From the NCBI RefSeq assembly GCF_007859395.1, contig NZ_VOHD01000003.1:211561-275560 (forward strand): 64,000 nucleotides of DNA. The letters run 5' to 3'. The stretch is from Planomicrobium sp. CPCC 101110 (GTDB taxonomy: Bacteria; Bacillota; Bacilli; Bacillales_A; Planococcaceae). This document shows, piece after piece, positions 33,979-43,103 of this stretch. Position 1 is the first letter of the stretch, and every line of letters starts with the position of its first letter. The notes under the pieces were generated by a model. The model ran no database searches. It was not told where the DNA came from and worked only from the letters and a program-made list of their open reading frames with translations. The position numbers were made by a program, and so were the translations under genes.

Positions 33979-34487
33979 AAATACTGCAGATTGTAGGTTT
34001 TAAAAACAGCGGGAAAACCGCTTTGCTGTCCCGTTTGATCGGCATAGCAAAGGAAAACGGCAAGGCCGTCTCCGCCATCAAGCACCACGGCCACGGCGGC
34101 CCGCCTGAGATGCCGCCCGGAACAGCAGACAGCACGCGTTTTTTTGATGCCGGAGCGGAGAGTTCGATTGTCTGCGGCGGCGGGGTCATCCAGCTGCATC
34201 AGCGGCAAAGGGATTCAGGGTTGGACAGTTTGATCCCGATGGCGCTTATGGCAAAGCCGGATTTCATCCTTGTCGAAGGCTATAAGAAAGCGGAATATGA
34301 CAAAATCGTCCTCGTCCGTTCGGAAGAAGATTGGGTGGAGCTGAAACGGCTCCAAGGGATAATTCTTGTGCTAGCGCCCGAAGGCTTACGTATGGGCGAA
34401 GTTGAAACGATGGAGCGGAATGGCGCACAAGAGCTCGAAAATTGGTTTTTGAAATGGATGGAAGGTGAAAAAGATGAAAGCATTTGA
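33966..34487 (+). CDS. mobB: MobB, GTP-binding Moco guanylylation partner
   Basis: 173 aa. P-loop VGFKNSGKTALLSRL at the N-terminus, then KHHGHGG and the acidic LVEGYKKAEYDKIV segment of MobB. Helps MobA in converting Moco to the guanine-dinucleotide form used by formate dehydrogenase-type enzymes. Overlaps moeA (start) and moaE (end), so translation is coupled. Confidence 0.9.
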   Translation: MGAVKILQIVGFKNSGKTALLSRLIGIAKENGKAVSAIKHHGHGGPPEMPPGTADSTRFFDAGAESSIVCGGGVIQLHQRQRDSGLDSLIPMALMAKPDFILVEGYKKAEYDKIVLVRSEEDWVELKRLQGIILVLAPEGLRMGEVETMERNGAQELENWFLKWMEGEKDESI

Positions 34488-34914
34488 AGTGGTGACAGAA
34501 CCGATCAATCCGCAAATCTACGCAGATTTCGTACTGCGTCCGGAAGCGGGTGCGGTAACCTTGTTCACGGGGCATGTCCGGGAATGGACAAAAGGGGTCC
34601 GGACGTTGTATCTTGCTTATGAAGCATACGTGCCGATGGCCGAGAAAAAGCTGGCGCAAATCGGGCGTGAAATCGAAGAAAAATGGCCAGGCGCACAAGC
34701 CGCGATCGCGCATCGCATCGGTGAACTGCAGATCAGCGACATCGCCGTTGTCATCGCCGTGTCGTCGCCTCACCGCAAAGCGGCGTATGAAGCGAACGAG
34801 TACGCAATCGAACGGATCAAGGAAATCGTGCCGATCTGGAAAAAAGAGATCTGGGAAGACGGCGAAGAATGGATCGGTGACCAAAAGAAAAAGCCGGAGG
34901 GGGGAAACCAATGA
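34474..34914 (+). CDS. moaE: Molybdopterin synthase large subunit MoaE
   Basis: 146 aa from ATG 34474 with GGAAGGTG upstream. GAVTLFTGHVREWTKG and VSSPHRKAAYEANEYAIERIK (in parts) form the active site that takes the MoaD thiocarboxylate. KKEIWEDGEEWIG near the end is also typical. Overlaps mobB and moaD by a few bases each. Confidence 0.95.
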   Translation: MKAFEVVTEPINPQIYADFVLRPEAGAVTLFTGHVREWTKGVRTLYLAYEAYVPMAEKKLAQIGREIEEKWPGAQAAIAHRIGELQISDIAVVIAVSSPHRKAAYEANEYAIERIKEIVPIWKKEIWEDGEEWIGDQKKKPEGGNQ

Positions 34915-35144
34915 TTACGTTGCATTATTTTGCGGGACTCCGTGAACTGACGGGCACGTCCCAGGAACAGGCGGACCTTGCCGGCAAAACGGTCGAGGAG
35001 CTTATGGAATGGGCAGCCGACAAATACCCGGGCATCGAAAGGGCTTCAGCGCGAGTCGCCATCAACGAGGAATACGCCCTGCCGGCAGATGTTCTTGAAG
35101 ACGGTGACGCCGCGGCATTTATTCCGCCGGTAAGCGGCGGATGA
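34911..35144 (+). CDS. moaD: Molybdopterin synthase small subunit MoaD
   Basis: 77 aa, ubiquitin-like fold, ends in PPVSGG: the C-terminal Gly-Gly is adenylated by MoeB and turned into a thiocarboxylate. ATGA overlap with moaE at its start and with mobA at its end. Confidence 0.95.
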   Translation: MITLHYFAGLRELTGTSQEQADLAGKTVEELMEWAADKYPGIERASARVAINEEYALPADVLEDGDAAAFIPPVSGG

Positions 35145-35704
35145 CCGAACGGATCGGCATTCTGCTTTCGGGCGGCGAGTCACGGCGCTTCGGTTCGCCA
35201 AAAGCGTTCGCGGAGATCGATGGCGAAAAGTTCTACGAAAGAGCGTATCAGGCGCTGGATGCGGTATGCGACCGGGTTGTCATCGTATCCCATCCCGAAC
35301 TTCAGCCCCGTTTTCCAATGGAATTGGACGTTATTACAGATCTTCCGGCTGTTGCGGGACAAGGGCCGCTTGCCGGCATTTTGACAGCAATGACCCAGAG
35401 ACCGGGCAGCTGCTACATCGTCCTGCCGTGCGATATGCCGTTTGTCACTTCTGCTGAAACCGCAAGGCTCGTCGAACAGATGGATAAAACGCAGAACATC
35501 ACAGCCATCCGGACACCGGATGCAAGGGTGCCGCTGTTCAGCATCTGGAAAACCGGCCTCCAAAAAGCGCTCAAGAAAGAACTTGAGGCTGGAGGCCGGC
35601 GCGTCATGGTATTCATGGAAAAAGCCGGCACCGCTTGGCTCGATTCTGCAGTGATCAACGGAGACTCAAGCGTTTTCCGCAACATCAACAGACCGGATGA
35701 ATAG
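35141..35704 (+). CDS. mobA: Molybdenum cofactor guanylyltransferase MobA
   Basis: 187 aa. [16 protein letters not shown] (nucleotidyltransferase G-rich loop), [17 protein letters not shown] and PCDMPFV (Asp that binds Mg). Makes bis-MGD precursor from Moco and GTP, needed by the formate dehydrogenase at 51.7-54.6 kb. Overlaps moaD by four bases; moaA follows after 19 nt. Confidence 0.95.
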   Translation: MTERIGILLSGGESRRFGSPKAFAEIDGEKFYERAYQALDAVCDRVVIVSHPELQPRFPMELDVITDLPAVAGQGPLAGILTAMTQRPGSCYIVLPCDMPFVTSAETARLVEQMDKTQNITAIRTPDARVPLFSIWKTGLQKALKKELEAGGRRVMVFMEKAGTAWLDSAVINGDSSVFRNINRPDE

Positions 35705-35723
35705 AAAGGGAGGTGCACCGCAG

Positions 35724-36740
35724 ATGAATGCCAATCCGCTAACTGACAAACTCGGGCGGCCGATCCGCGATCTCCGGATTTCGGTGACGGACCGCTGCAA
35801 TTTCCGCTGCTCCTACTGCATGCCAAAAGAAATATTCGGCGATGACTATGCCTTCTTGCCGAAGCAGGAACTGCTGTCGTTTGAAGAGATCCACCGGCTG
35901 ACAAAACTGTTCGTCTCGATGGGCGTCAAGAAAATCCGGCTGACCGGCGGCGAGCCGCTCATGCGGCGCGGCCTCCCGGAACTCGTCGGTAAAATCTTGT
36001 CTGTTGAGGGTGTGGAAGATATTGGCCTGACCACAAACGGCCTGCTTCTTGGCCAGCACGCGCAGCCGCTTTATGATGCAGGCCTGAGAAGGCTGAACAT
36101 CAGCCTGGATGCGCTGGAACCGGGACTTTTCGGCAAGCTGAACGGCCGAGGCGTCGAACCGTCGCGCATCCTCAAGCAGATCGACTATGCCAAGTCGGTC
36201 GGCTTCGACATCAAAGTCAACATGGTCGTCCAAAAAGGCGTCAACGAAGATGAAATCCTGCCGATGGCCGCTTATTTCAAGGAACGCGGCATTACATTGC
36301 GCTTTATCGAATTCATGGATGTCGGCAATGACAACGGCTGGAGCTTCGAAAAAGTGGTGACGAAAAAGCAAATCCTCGAAAAGCTTCAGACGGTTTACGA
36401 ACTCGAGCCGGTCGATGAGGATTATTTCGGGGAAGTCGCGAAGCGCTACCGTTTCAAAGGCAGCGACTCCCAGGTCGGCTTTATCACGTCGGTATCGGAA
36501 TCGTTCTGTTCCTCGTGCACGCGCGCACGGCTGTCGTCCGATGGCAAGTTCTATACGTGCCTGTTCGCAACAAACGGCTTCGATATCCGGGAACTGCTGC
36601 GCGGCGGCTTGAATGACGAAGAACTCTATCGGGCGATCAGCGGCGTCTGGGAAGGCCGGGCGGACCGCTATTCCGATGAACGGACAGAACAGACCGCCAA
36701 AAACCGCAGGAAAATCGGCATGTCGTATATCGGCGGCTGA
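35724..36740 (+). CDS. moaA: GTP 3',8-cyclase MoaA
   Basis: 338 aa from ATG 35724, with AGGGAGGTG upstream; a TTG/ATG extension at 35697 is not needed. Radical SAM motif with Cys25, Cys29 and Cys32 (C-N-F-R-C-S-Y-C). C-terminal second cluster in [12 protein letters not shown]...TCLF, and the C-terminal MSYIGG with the GG tail that is essential in MoaA. Last gene of the moeA-moaA operon. Confidence 0.96.
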   Translation: MNANPLTDKLGRPIRDLRISVTDRCNFRCSYCMPKEIFGDDYAFLPKQELLSFEEIHRLTKLFVSMGVKKIRLTGGEPLMRRGLPELVGKILSVEGVEDIGLTTNGLLLGQHAQPLYDAGLRRLNISLDALEPGLFGKLNGRGVEPSRILKQIDYAKSVGFDIKVNMVVQKGVNEDEILPMAAYFKERGITLRFIEFMDVGNDNGWSFEKVVTKKQILEKLQTVYELEPVDEDYFGEVAKRYRFKGSDSQVGFITSVSESFCSSCTRARLSSDGKFYTCLFATNGFDIRELLRGGLNDEELYRAISGVWEGRADRYSDERTEQTAKNRRKIGMSYIGG

Positions 36741-36784
36741 TTTTCCTGAAGTTTGATTGGCAAAAATAAAATGGATTTCCCGCT

Positions 36785-36818
36785 AAACCGCTCATCCGTA
36801 CATGGATAAGCGGTTTTT
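36785..36818 (+). terminator. Terminator after moaA
   Basis: AAACCGCT and AGCGGTTTTT pair around a loop with inner ATCC/GGAT; T-run follows. Confidence 0.85.
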
Positions 36819-37278
36819 CTTATGGAAATGCAGATTGGGAAAATACGAGCTTGCTGCAGAATCGAGAGTGAAGTGGAGTGTTCGAAGCTTTCGATTTTTA
36901 GAGTTTCTATGAATTGGGGATTTCCTTAGCTTTCAATTGAAAGTTGTGGGTTTAAACTTTGCTGCTGATGAGCAAAACCGTTCATAATTGTATAGGCGAG
37001 AATCGCGAACGATCGTAAAGTGTTTGACACGTTTACGAACGTTCTTTTCTTTGTTTACAGCCCTTTTTAAAGTGTTCGGAAACGTGTACTTTTACGAACG
37101 GTTTTATTCAAGAAAGCAAAGGTGATTATTTCATCTACATATTATGGGAATTAATGTTAGTCTAAATGTAGATGATATTTGAAAGTGAATGCAAATTAAG
37201 TGCAGTTAAGTTACCTGCGGTTTCGCTAGAAATAAGGCGTTACTAGAAAAACTAAAGCACAGATTAAGGGGACGGGCT
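36819..37278. other. Low-GC gap with an imperfect direct repeat
   Basis: About 460 AT-rich bases with no convincing gene on either strand. Two related copies lie at 37017-37041 and 37069-37101. Base composition changes sharply here compared with the GC-richer Moco operon. Confidence 0.5.
37017..37101. repeat. Imperfect direct repeat (AAAGTGTTyG ... TACGAACG)
   Basis: AAAGTGTTTGACACGTTTAC is followed by GAACG; 52 nt later AAAGTGTTCGGAAACGTGTA is followed by CTTTTACGAACGG. An A-C-G-T core and the TACGAACG end are shared. Reading frames through it have stops. Meaning unknown. Confidence 0.4.
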
Positions 37279-37512
37279 ATGAATGACTATAAATTTGTAA
37301 AAAGTATCATTGATGAATGGGATCCGATTGGTTTTTTGGATCTTGGGTGCCCGGAGGACGAATACGACCCTGAAATCAGAGATATTGTAGAGCTCTTGCC
37401 TCATGTGAAATCGATTGATGAACTTGCATTAAGAATCAGGCAAGTTTTTATAAAATGGTTTGAGGAATTTCTATCAATCGAAAAGTGCTATCCGATAGCT
37501 TTGAAAATATAG
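37279..37512 (+). CDS. DUF1871-like small protein (YugE-type)
   Basis: 77 aa, ATG 37279 behind AGGGGACGG. Contains EWDPIGFLDLGCPEDEYDPE, which matches the conserved D-W-D-P-I-G-F and E-Y-D-x-E blocks of DUF1871 proteins. Function unknown. It is in the AT-rich region; no partner gene. Confidence 0.7.
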   Translation: MNDYKFVKSIIDEWDPIGFLDLGCPEDEYDPEIRDIVELLPHVKSIDELALRIRQVFIKWFEEFLSIEKCYPIALKI

Positions 37513-37688
37513 TAGGCTGCTAAAAAAAAGATTTCTTTTTTAGTACATACAAATGTAACTTAATGGTAATTGTTTTACATTCAGATTCCATTCTATTGCC
37601 TTAGTAAAGATTTTAAGCTTGGATAGGAAGAGAAGTAAAAGTAGATATCTTATGGAGTAATATGATTTTAATGGGGGGAGGTTTCCTA

Positions 37689-37859
37689 ATGACCAAGTAC
37701 TTAAAAGATGCACTCACAGTGGCATTAGTAACATTTGTAGTATCAGTTATTTTGCACCTTATTCTCTTTGGAGAAGTAAGATGGATTCCACTTATTAGCA
37801 TCATTTTGATTATATATGTTGGAAGATTATTCATACAACCTAACTTAAAAAGAAATTAG
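37689..37859 (+). CDS. Small two-helix membrane protein
   Basis: 56 aa, ATG 37689 with GGGGGGAGG seven bases upstream. Two hydrophobic helices, TVALVTFVVSVILHLILFG and WIPLISIILIIYVGRLFI. Not recognised. A 9-bp hairpin (TGTAACTTA/TAAGTTACA, 37919-37944) follows within the intergenic space. Confidence 0.55.
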   Translation: MTKYLKDALTVALVTFVVSVILHLILFGEVRWIPLISIILIIYVGRLFIQPNLKRN

Positions 37860-38009
37860 ACAAGTTCAGTATTACACTGAGGCTTATTCAACTTTAGCTG
37901 TTCTATCTATAATGTGAATGTAACTTATTATGAATTAAGTTACACTCAGATTCTCGGAATAAGCAGTATCAATATGCTATTTGATTACCGATCTACCGAT
38001 ACCAAGCAA

Positions 38010-38036
38010 TAAAAACCGCATAAATATATGCGGTTT
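38010..38036 (-). terminator. Terminator, minus strand
   Basis: AAACCGCATA and TATGCGGTTT around an AATA-like loop; on the minus strand a run of T follows. Lies 10 nt past the end of the broken membrane gene at 38046. Confidence 0.65.
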
Positions 38037-38045
38037 AAGGCGAAG

Positions 38046-38329
38046 TTATATTTCAAAAGAGATAGATTCTTTTTTTCTTAAAAATTCGTCTATAAGGAAA
38101 AACAATACTGCTATGAACGCAGTTAAGATCATCACAAGAAAAAAGAAAGAAAGCAAGCAAGCCGAATCCAATATGCACTAAAAAAAAGGTATATACGATA
38201 TTTTCTAACATTCGCTGTAACTAAATCAGCCAATAATGAAACAGGTTTTCTATAGACAATGCTTCCTAACAAGCAATAAAACAATACAAGAACAGAGAAA
38301 GTGAAATTAATACTAGATCCTGCTACCAC
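38046..38329 (-). pseudogene. Membrane protein gene with a likely frameshift in a poly-T tract
   Basis: From GTG 38329 the minus strand encodes a hydrophobic protein (SVLVLFYCLLGSIVY, then YRIYLFFSAYWIRLACFLSF) up to a stop at 38132. In the next frame it continues without loss of character as VMILTAFIAVLFFLIDEFLRKKE to TAA 38046, followed by a terminator. The switch lies in the tract CTTTCTTTTTTC (38140-38151). Together about 95 aa with three helices. Family not recognised. A sequencing error would look the same. Confidence 0.45.
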
Positions 38330-38643
38330 TGTTTTTATATCAAGAATTAACTACAAAAAGGTGAAGAATAAAGAGGTATAAAGGGCAACTTTACTTTTTC
38401 TAATTACAAGTAAGGGTTGATAAAGGTTTATACGTATCTTTGGTAAAAACGTTAACCCAATAATAGCTAAAACAACTTTTATTTGGATAGATTCTAATCC
38501 AACTCAGATAATAAAATAAATCAGTGTAACGATGGAGGTATACAGAAAAAGTCAAAAATTCTTCAACTCTCAGCACCTATAGGATAGTCGTGTATCATCA
38601 TATCGAATTATACAAAAGGAGTAATTTAGAGAGGACTGAGGAA
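38330..38643. other. AT-rich gap
   Basis: No open frame of quality, no terminator, no RNA recognised. Base composition is clearly lower in GC than the flanking core genes. Confidence 0.5.
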
Positions 38644-38985
38644 ATGAAAAGGAAAACATTTTCGCTGTTTGCAGCCTCACTGCTTCTTATAAGCGGAATT
38701 TTTTGCTATACAATATTTTTTTCTTACCAACCTTCTGAGGAGGTATCGGATTTCCCTGTTCCCAAAAAAGCCGAATTGATAGAAGCAAATCGACATGCCA
38801 GAACTTATAATTGGGCTCCGGCATCTGAGGAGAATGGCATTCCATTCGGGTATAAAATAGTTCTGAAAGTTAACGGATGGGAAGAGCAGGAGAGAGAAGG
38901 AGCGTCTGTGATCTACACAAAAGGGGACAAACAAGTCGATGTTATTTCTCAGACACAGTTATTAATCCTTCGCGATATGGAATAA
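38644..38985 (+). CDS. Hypothetical exported/membrane-anchored protein
   Basis: 113 aa from ATG 38644 (GAGAGGACTGAGGAA upstream). An N-terminal hydrophobic segment (TFSLFAASLLLISGIFCYTI) is probably an uncleaved anchor or signal peptide; the rest is a small hydrophilic domain with YKIVLKVNGWEEQ. Not recognised. It stands in the AT-rich region. Confidence 0.6.
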   Translation: MKRKTFSLFAASLLLISGIFCYTIFFSYQPSEEVSDFPVPKKAELIEANRHARTYNWAPASEENGIPFGYKIVLKVNGWEEQEREGASVIYTKGDKQVDVISQTQLLILRDME

Positions 38986-39278
38986 CTTCAATGTAGATAG
39001 TTTAAGAAGCGATGGAATACTGCATTAAGCAGTAAACCATCTCAAAATGAATGATAAACCGCAGCGATTCAGCAATTCATATTTTAACTCTCTGGTCCAC
39101 ATATCTCTAGGTTATTGGAAGCGATAAGGTCCATTAATACAAGAAAAAGAAAAAAAGGACAAGTTCAATATGAATTGTTTAGGCCATACTGTGGAAAAGC
39201 TAAGGACTTAAAGTTTTTGGGGTAGAGTTAGCAGTTGCTATTAACATTTCCAAAGAACTTTCACCTTTAGGCAAGCTA
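38986..39278. other. AT-rich gap before the SorC gene
   Basis: No gene or RNA was recognised in these roughly 290 bases, up to the promoter block that begins at 39279. Confidence 0.45.
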
Positions 39279-39353
39279 TTGACACGTACAAATACACCCT
39301 ATACACTGAAAGCATTTACACGACATATGTGCACTGTTTGATTATATGTGCAA
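39279..39353 (+). promoter_or_regulatory. SorC promoter/operator block, intact copy
   Basis: TTGACA at 39279-39284, then CACCCTATACACTGAAAGC with a TACACT -10 at 39302 (17-nt spacer). Two copies of ATATGTGCA follow at 39325-39333 and 39344-39352, the first within CGACATATGTGCA. A nearly identical block stands at 43583-43656. Confidence 0.7.
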
Positions 39354-39365
39354 AGGAGTGGTCAC

Positions 39366-40322
39366 TTGAACTGGGAAGAAGAACGGTTGCTGTATAAAAT
39401 TGCAAAGCTATATTACGAGGAAGACTATACGCAGGCGCAGATATCCAAAGAATTAGGCATTTACCGCACGACTATAGGCAGAATGCTGAAGAAAGCAAAA
39501 AAAGAAGGAATCGTAAAAATAGAAGTAAAGAGCAAAGTGAATGAACAAATCGAAATTGAAGAGAAAATAAGAAGTCACTTCGGTATGAAAGAGATTGTAA
39601 TTGTTCCTTCAAGCCATGCTTCGACTCGTTTTGAAGTTGAAGGAATGATAGGGCGGGCTTGTTCCGAACTCCTGAACCGCATCGTCAATGATAAGGACAT
39701 CATTGGTTCGGCTTGGGGGACGACTCTAGGGAATATGGTTTCCCGTTTAACAGACATCGCTCCCAAAAACGTGGAGTGTGTTCCTCTTGTCGGAGGACCG
39801 GGGGAAATGGACGTAGAATACCACGTCAATGCCATTGTCTATAAGCTGGCAGAAATTTTCGGCGGCAAATCTTATTTTATCGATGCGGCAGCAGTCTACA
39901 GATCGAGCGAAACGACGAAGGAAATCCTGGAAGCGAGTTTCATGAAAAAGATTTTAGAGCTGTGGGAAAACCTTACGGTAGCAATTGTCGGAATCGGCTC
40001 GCAAACAAGCTCCTCTAATATGGTATGGAGCGGCATTCTTGGAGAGTCGGATCAGCAATTATTGGAAAGCCGCCACGTGGTCGGGGACATCTGTTCACGG
40101 TTTTATACCTTGTCCGGTGAATTGATTGAATCTCCGCTTTCCGACAGAACCATTTCGATTCAATTGGAAAAACTAAAGGAATTGAATTATTCCATCGGGG
40201 TTGCCTATTCAAGGGATAAAGCTGAGTCGATCATCGGCGCAATGCGCGGGAAGTTCATCAATGTACTCATTACCGATGAAGAAACCGCCGCTGAAATCCT
40301 TAAAGCTATGGAAAATCATTGA
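39366..40322 (+). CDS. SorC/DeoR-type sugar-binding transcriptional regulator
   Basis: 318 aa from TTG 39366 (AAAGGAG seven bases upstream; GTG 39348 is the other in-frame start). N-terminal HTH: LLYKIAKLYYEEDYTQAQISK, then GIYRTTIGRMLKKAK. C-terminal SorC sugar-binding domain: GSAWGTTLGNMVSRL, CVPLVGGPGEM and VVGDICSRFY. This type senses a sugar phosphate and controls PTS operons. Its own promoter carries operators identical in style to those before the glucitol PTS operon 4.6 kb away, so it probably controls that operon in trans. Confidence 0.88.
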   Translation: MNWEEERLLYKIAKLYYEEDYTQAQISKELGIYRTTIGRMLKKAKKEGIVKIEVKSKVNEQIEIEEKIRSHFGMKEIVIVPSSHASTRFEVEGMIGRACSELLNRIVNDKDIIGSAWGTTLGNMVSRLTDIAPKNVECVPLVGGPGEMDVEYHVNAIVYKLAEIFGGKSYFIDAAAVYRSSETTKEILEASFMKKILELWENLTVAIVGIGSQTSSSNMVWSGILGESDQQLLESRHVVGDICSRFYTLSGELIESPLSDRTISIQLEKLKELNYSIGVAYSRDKAESIIGAMRGKFINVLITDEETAAEILKAMENH

Positions 40323-40380
40323 ATGAAGGATATGTAATGTGAATTTTGCTGATGATGTCTGTGAAATTATGGCCATTTTA

Positions 40381-40426
40381 AAGGAAGGGAGGAAGCTGGA
40401 TATCCAGTTTCCTCCCTTCCTTTTGT
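40381..40426. terminator. Bidirectional terminator
   Basis: AAGGAAGGGAGGAA and TTCCTCCCTTCC are paired with an inner CTGGATATCCAG, a stem of about 19 bp between convergent genes. Confidence 0.85.
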
Positions 40427-40457
40427 TCGTTTGCGTATATTTTCATCGTTAAAACTA

Positions 40458-41324
40458 TTAATATCGCCTGAAGGATAAATACTCCATAAATCTCTTGGCT
40501 GCACGGGAAAGAGATTTTTGCTCTCTCATTCCAATGCCGATATCCCTATAGGCTGGAACTTCAAGCTCTTTTGCAACAATCCGGTAAGGAATGCGCTGCA
40601 AAATCAGCTCCGGCAATATACTGATGCCCAGCCCGTTTTCCACCATGGACATAATGGCATAGTCATCCCATGTGGTGAAATGAACTTCCGGTGAAATCCG
40701 GTGCTTCTCAAAAATTTCGGCAATTTCGGCTTTGGCCCCTTTTTCGAGCAGCATGAACGGGCTTTTCGTCAGTTCGCTGATGGGGAACTTCCCGCAATCC
40801 GCCATCGGATGGTCTTCGGGAATTACCACCAGCAGCCGGTCTTTTTCCAGCAGGACGGTTTCAAGTTCAGCTGTTGCCGGAAGCCGCAAAAAACCGAAGT
40901 CAACGCGCCCCTCTAAGATCCAGCCTTCAATTTCTGTATAGTCTCCGAGCAACAGTTCAAAATCCATTTTGGGATAGTCCTTCTTGAAAATCTTGATGAT
41001 GTTCGGGAGCCAATGGGTGGCGGCACTGGAAAATGTCCCGATCCGAATGACGCCGGACTGCATATCATGGAGTTCTTCTATCTGCCTCTTAAGGATTTCC
41101 TGCTCATTGCAGATCCGCTTCAATTGGGGCAATAGCTTGATGCCATCAGAGGTCAAGCGGATGCCTTCCCGCCCCCGTTCAAAAAGGAAAACATCCCAAT
41201 CCTTCTCCAGATCATGGATCATGCGGCTGATTCCCGACTGCGTATAATTTAAGCTTTGCGCCGCTTTAGTGAAGCTGCCATATTCTGCAGCCTTCACAAA
41301 TGCCAAGTACTTCTGCAGATTCAC
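40458..41324 (-). CDS. LysR family transcriptional regulator
   Basis: 288 aa from GTG 41324, with GGAGGAAG upstream; the frame opens further to 41396 without a site. N-terminal winged HTH: FVKAAEYGSFTKAAQSLNYT followed by QSGISRMIHDLE. C-terminal substrate-binding domain with GVIRIGTFSSAATHWLP. Divergent from the EamA transporter gene at 41533, which is its likely target, in the usual LysR arrangement. Confidence 0.9.
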   Translation of the reverse strand: MNLQKYLAFVKAAEYGSFTKAAQSLNYTQSGISRMIHDLEKDWDVFLFERGREGIRLTSDGIKLLPQLKRICNEQEILKRQIEELHDMQSGVIRIGTFSSAATHWLPNIIKIFKKDYPKMDFELLLGDYTEIEGWILEGRVDFGFLRLPATAELETVLLEKDRLLVVIPEDHPMADCGKFPISELTKSPFMLLEKGAKAEIAEIFEKHRISPEVHFTTWDDYAIMSMVENGLGISILPELILQRIPYRIVAKELEVPAYRDIGIGMREQKSLSRAAKRFMEYLSFRRY

Positions 41325-41532
41325 TCGCTTCTTCCTCCATTCCATTTTGTAATGCAACCTATGACAAACATTCGTTTTTGTAATGGTTACATCCATGATA
41401 TTTTATGAGTAGGAAAAATACAAATAAGAAAAAGTAATCATTTTTCCACTGGTACTTATCGAATGATGCTTCCAAAAGCGGATGCGCATTCCATCCAGCG
41501 TCAAGCGGTTCGAGAGCGAGGAGGAGCAGAAA

Positions 41533-42426
41533 ATGAAATCTGAAGTTCAATTTATCCTGTCGATGGTGATATTTGGTACGATAGGTGTTTTTGTAAGATA
41601 TATCGAGCTTTCTTCAAGTGAAACGGCCTTGCTCAGCAGTTCGATCGGCTGCCTGTTTTTAATGTTCGTCTTTTTCTTGATGAAAGGATCAATTCCGTGG
41701 AAACGGGTGAAAGCCAATGCAGCGATACTCTTATTTTCGGGCATCGCATTGGGCGGCAACTGGATTTTCCTTTATAAATCGTATGAATACACCACCATCA
41801 CGAACGCCACACTGGGGTATTACTTTGCGCCTGTGTTTGTCATGCTTCTCTCGCCCCTTATCCTTAAGGAAAACTTGCCAGCCAAAAAGGTTGTTTGCAT
41901 CGGCGCAGCGGTATTGGGCCTGATATTGATAGTGGGCAACGGCTTTAGTGCAGCCGGAACAGGGGATGTAATCGGCATCTCGTTCGGGTTAACGGCCGCT
42001 GCATTCTATGCAGCCTTAATGTTATTGAATAAATTTATCCGGGGCCTGGCCAAACTGGAAATCACCATCATACAGCTTGGAGTGACGGCGCTTCTTCTCC
42101 TGCCGTATGTGCTTTTTACCGAAGGGGTCAGCATTCTTGAAGTGTCTCCTTCCTCCATTCCATTCATCTTGATACTAGGAATCGTGAACACGGGAATCGG
42201 ATTCTGGCTGTTTTTCTCCGGCATGCAAAAGCTAAAGGGACAGAGCATTGCAATGCTCAGCTATGTCGATCCTTTTGTGGCAATTCTGATTTCCTGGCTC
42301 ATCCTGCAAGAACAGATGACCATTGTCCAGATGCTCGGCGGCGTCCTGCTTTTAGGCTCCACATTCATCAGCGAAAATCAATCCATCCAGTTTACGAAAC
42401 GCTTTATGAACGCATCTGCCAAGTGA
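41533..42426 (+). CDS. DMT family transporter (EamA)
   Basis: 297 aa from ATG 41533 (GAGGAGGAGCAG upstream). Ten membrane helices as two EamA repeats; the first starts FILSMVIFGTIGVFVRY, the second at GISFGLTAAAFYAALMLLNK. Exporter of amino acids or metabolites in most members. Divergent from the LysR gene. Confidence 0.9.
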   Translation: MKSEVQFILSMVIFGTIGVFVRYIELSSSETALLSSSIGCLFLMFVFFLMKGSIPWKRVKANAAILLFSGIALGGNWIFLYKSYEYTTITNATLGYYFAPVFVMLLSPLILKENLPAKKVVCIGAAVLGLILIVGNGFSAAGTGDVIGISFGLTAAAFYAALMLLNKFIRGLAKLEITIIQLGVTALLLLPYVLFTEGVSILEVSPSSIPFILILGIVNTGIGFWLFFSGMQKLKGQSIAMLSYVDPFVAILISWLILQEQMTIVQMLGGVLLLGSTFISENQSIQFTKRFMNASAK

Positions 42427-42463
42427 TATGAAAAGGCTGCAGCAAAAGGTGCCCAAACAGTAA

Positions 42464-42503
42464 AAGAAGCTGTCCCATGTGGATTTCCGGGGACAGCTTC
42501 TTC
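42464..42503. terminator. Bidirectional terminator
   Basis: AAGAAGCTGTCC pairs with GGACAGCTTCTT, between convergent EamA and YbaK-type genes. Confidence 0.8.
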
Positions 42504-42557
42504 CGTTGTGAGTTAGTCCATGTTTTTTTAAGAGACGCTCTTTTCTTGGTTCTTTTT

Positions 42558-43103
42558 CTATATTTTATAGGGGATGACGACCGGAATGTGCTTAGCGGAA
42601 GGAAGGAAAATATCGATGATTTCCTTTGTTTTGACTTTCATATATCCGGTTGTGGTTCCGTCACTGCATCCATACCATTCTTCCAAAAGGATTTCCTCAT
42701 CAACCACAACTTGCACAAGTTCATCGTTATCCATCAAAACGCCAAATACAGTGGCGGCGCCAACTTTCGTTCCCAATATACTTTCCATCATTTCCGCAGG
42801 GGCAAAAGATACGCGCGAAATGCCAAGTGCATTGCTGAAGTTTTTTGATTTGAAGGGTTTTGCAGCAGCAGTGATAAACAAATAAAATTCTGTCTTTTGA
42901 CTGTTGCAAAGGAAAAGCGTTTTTACCATTTTCATATTCAATTTTTGATTGATTTCGATACACTCTTCCATTGAAATCGCTTCGTCGGTATCCACCCGTT
43001 CAAAAAAAATATGCAGCTTTGCCAGTGTTTCGTAAACCATTTTTTGCAAGGGAGATTTATAGTCGGTCGGCGCTGTTTCCAGAATATCGCTTACAAAAAA
43101 CAA
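42558..43103 (-). CDS. YbaK/ProX-type aminoacyl-tRNA deacylase
   Basis: 181 aa from TTG 43103 with AAGGTGG upstream. C-terminal YbaK/EbsC domain: VKTLFLCNSQ, VGAATVFGVLMDND, and YGCSDGTTTGYMKV, as in prolyl-tRNA deacylase ProX. Such trans-editing proteins clear mischarged tRNAs (Ala- or Cys-tRNA-Pro). Substrate specificity uncertain. No neighbour suggests a special role. Confidence 0.85.
   Translation of the reverse strand: MFFVSDILETAPTDYKSPLQKMVYETLAKLHIFFERVDTDEAISMEECIEINQKLNMKMVKTLFLCNSQKTEFYLFITAAAKPFKSKNFSNALGISRVSFAPAEMMESILGTKVGAATVFGVLMDNDELVQVVVDEEILLEEWYGCSDGTTTGYMKVKTKEIIDIFLPSAKHIPVVIPYKI

Noticed and set aside
37981-38181. A 66-aa plus-strand frame in the AT-rich gap
   Set aside because: It overlaps the terminator at 38010-38036 and the minus-strand membrane gene, has no ribosome site and no domain.
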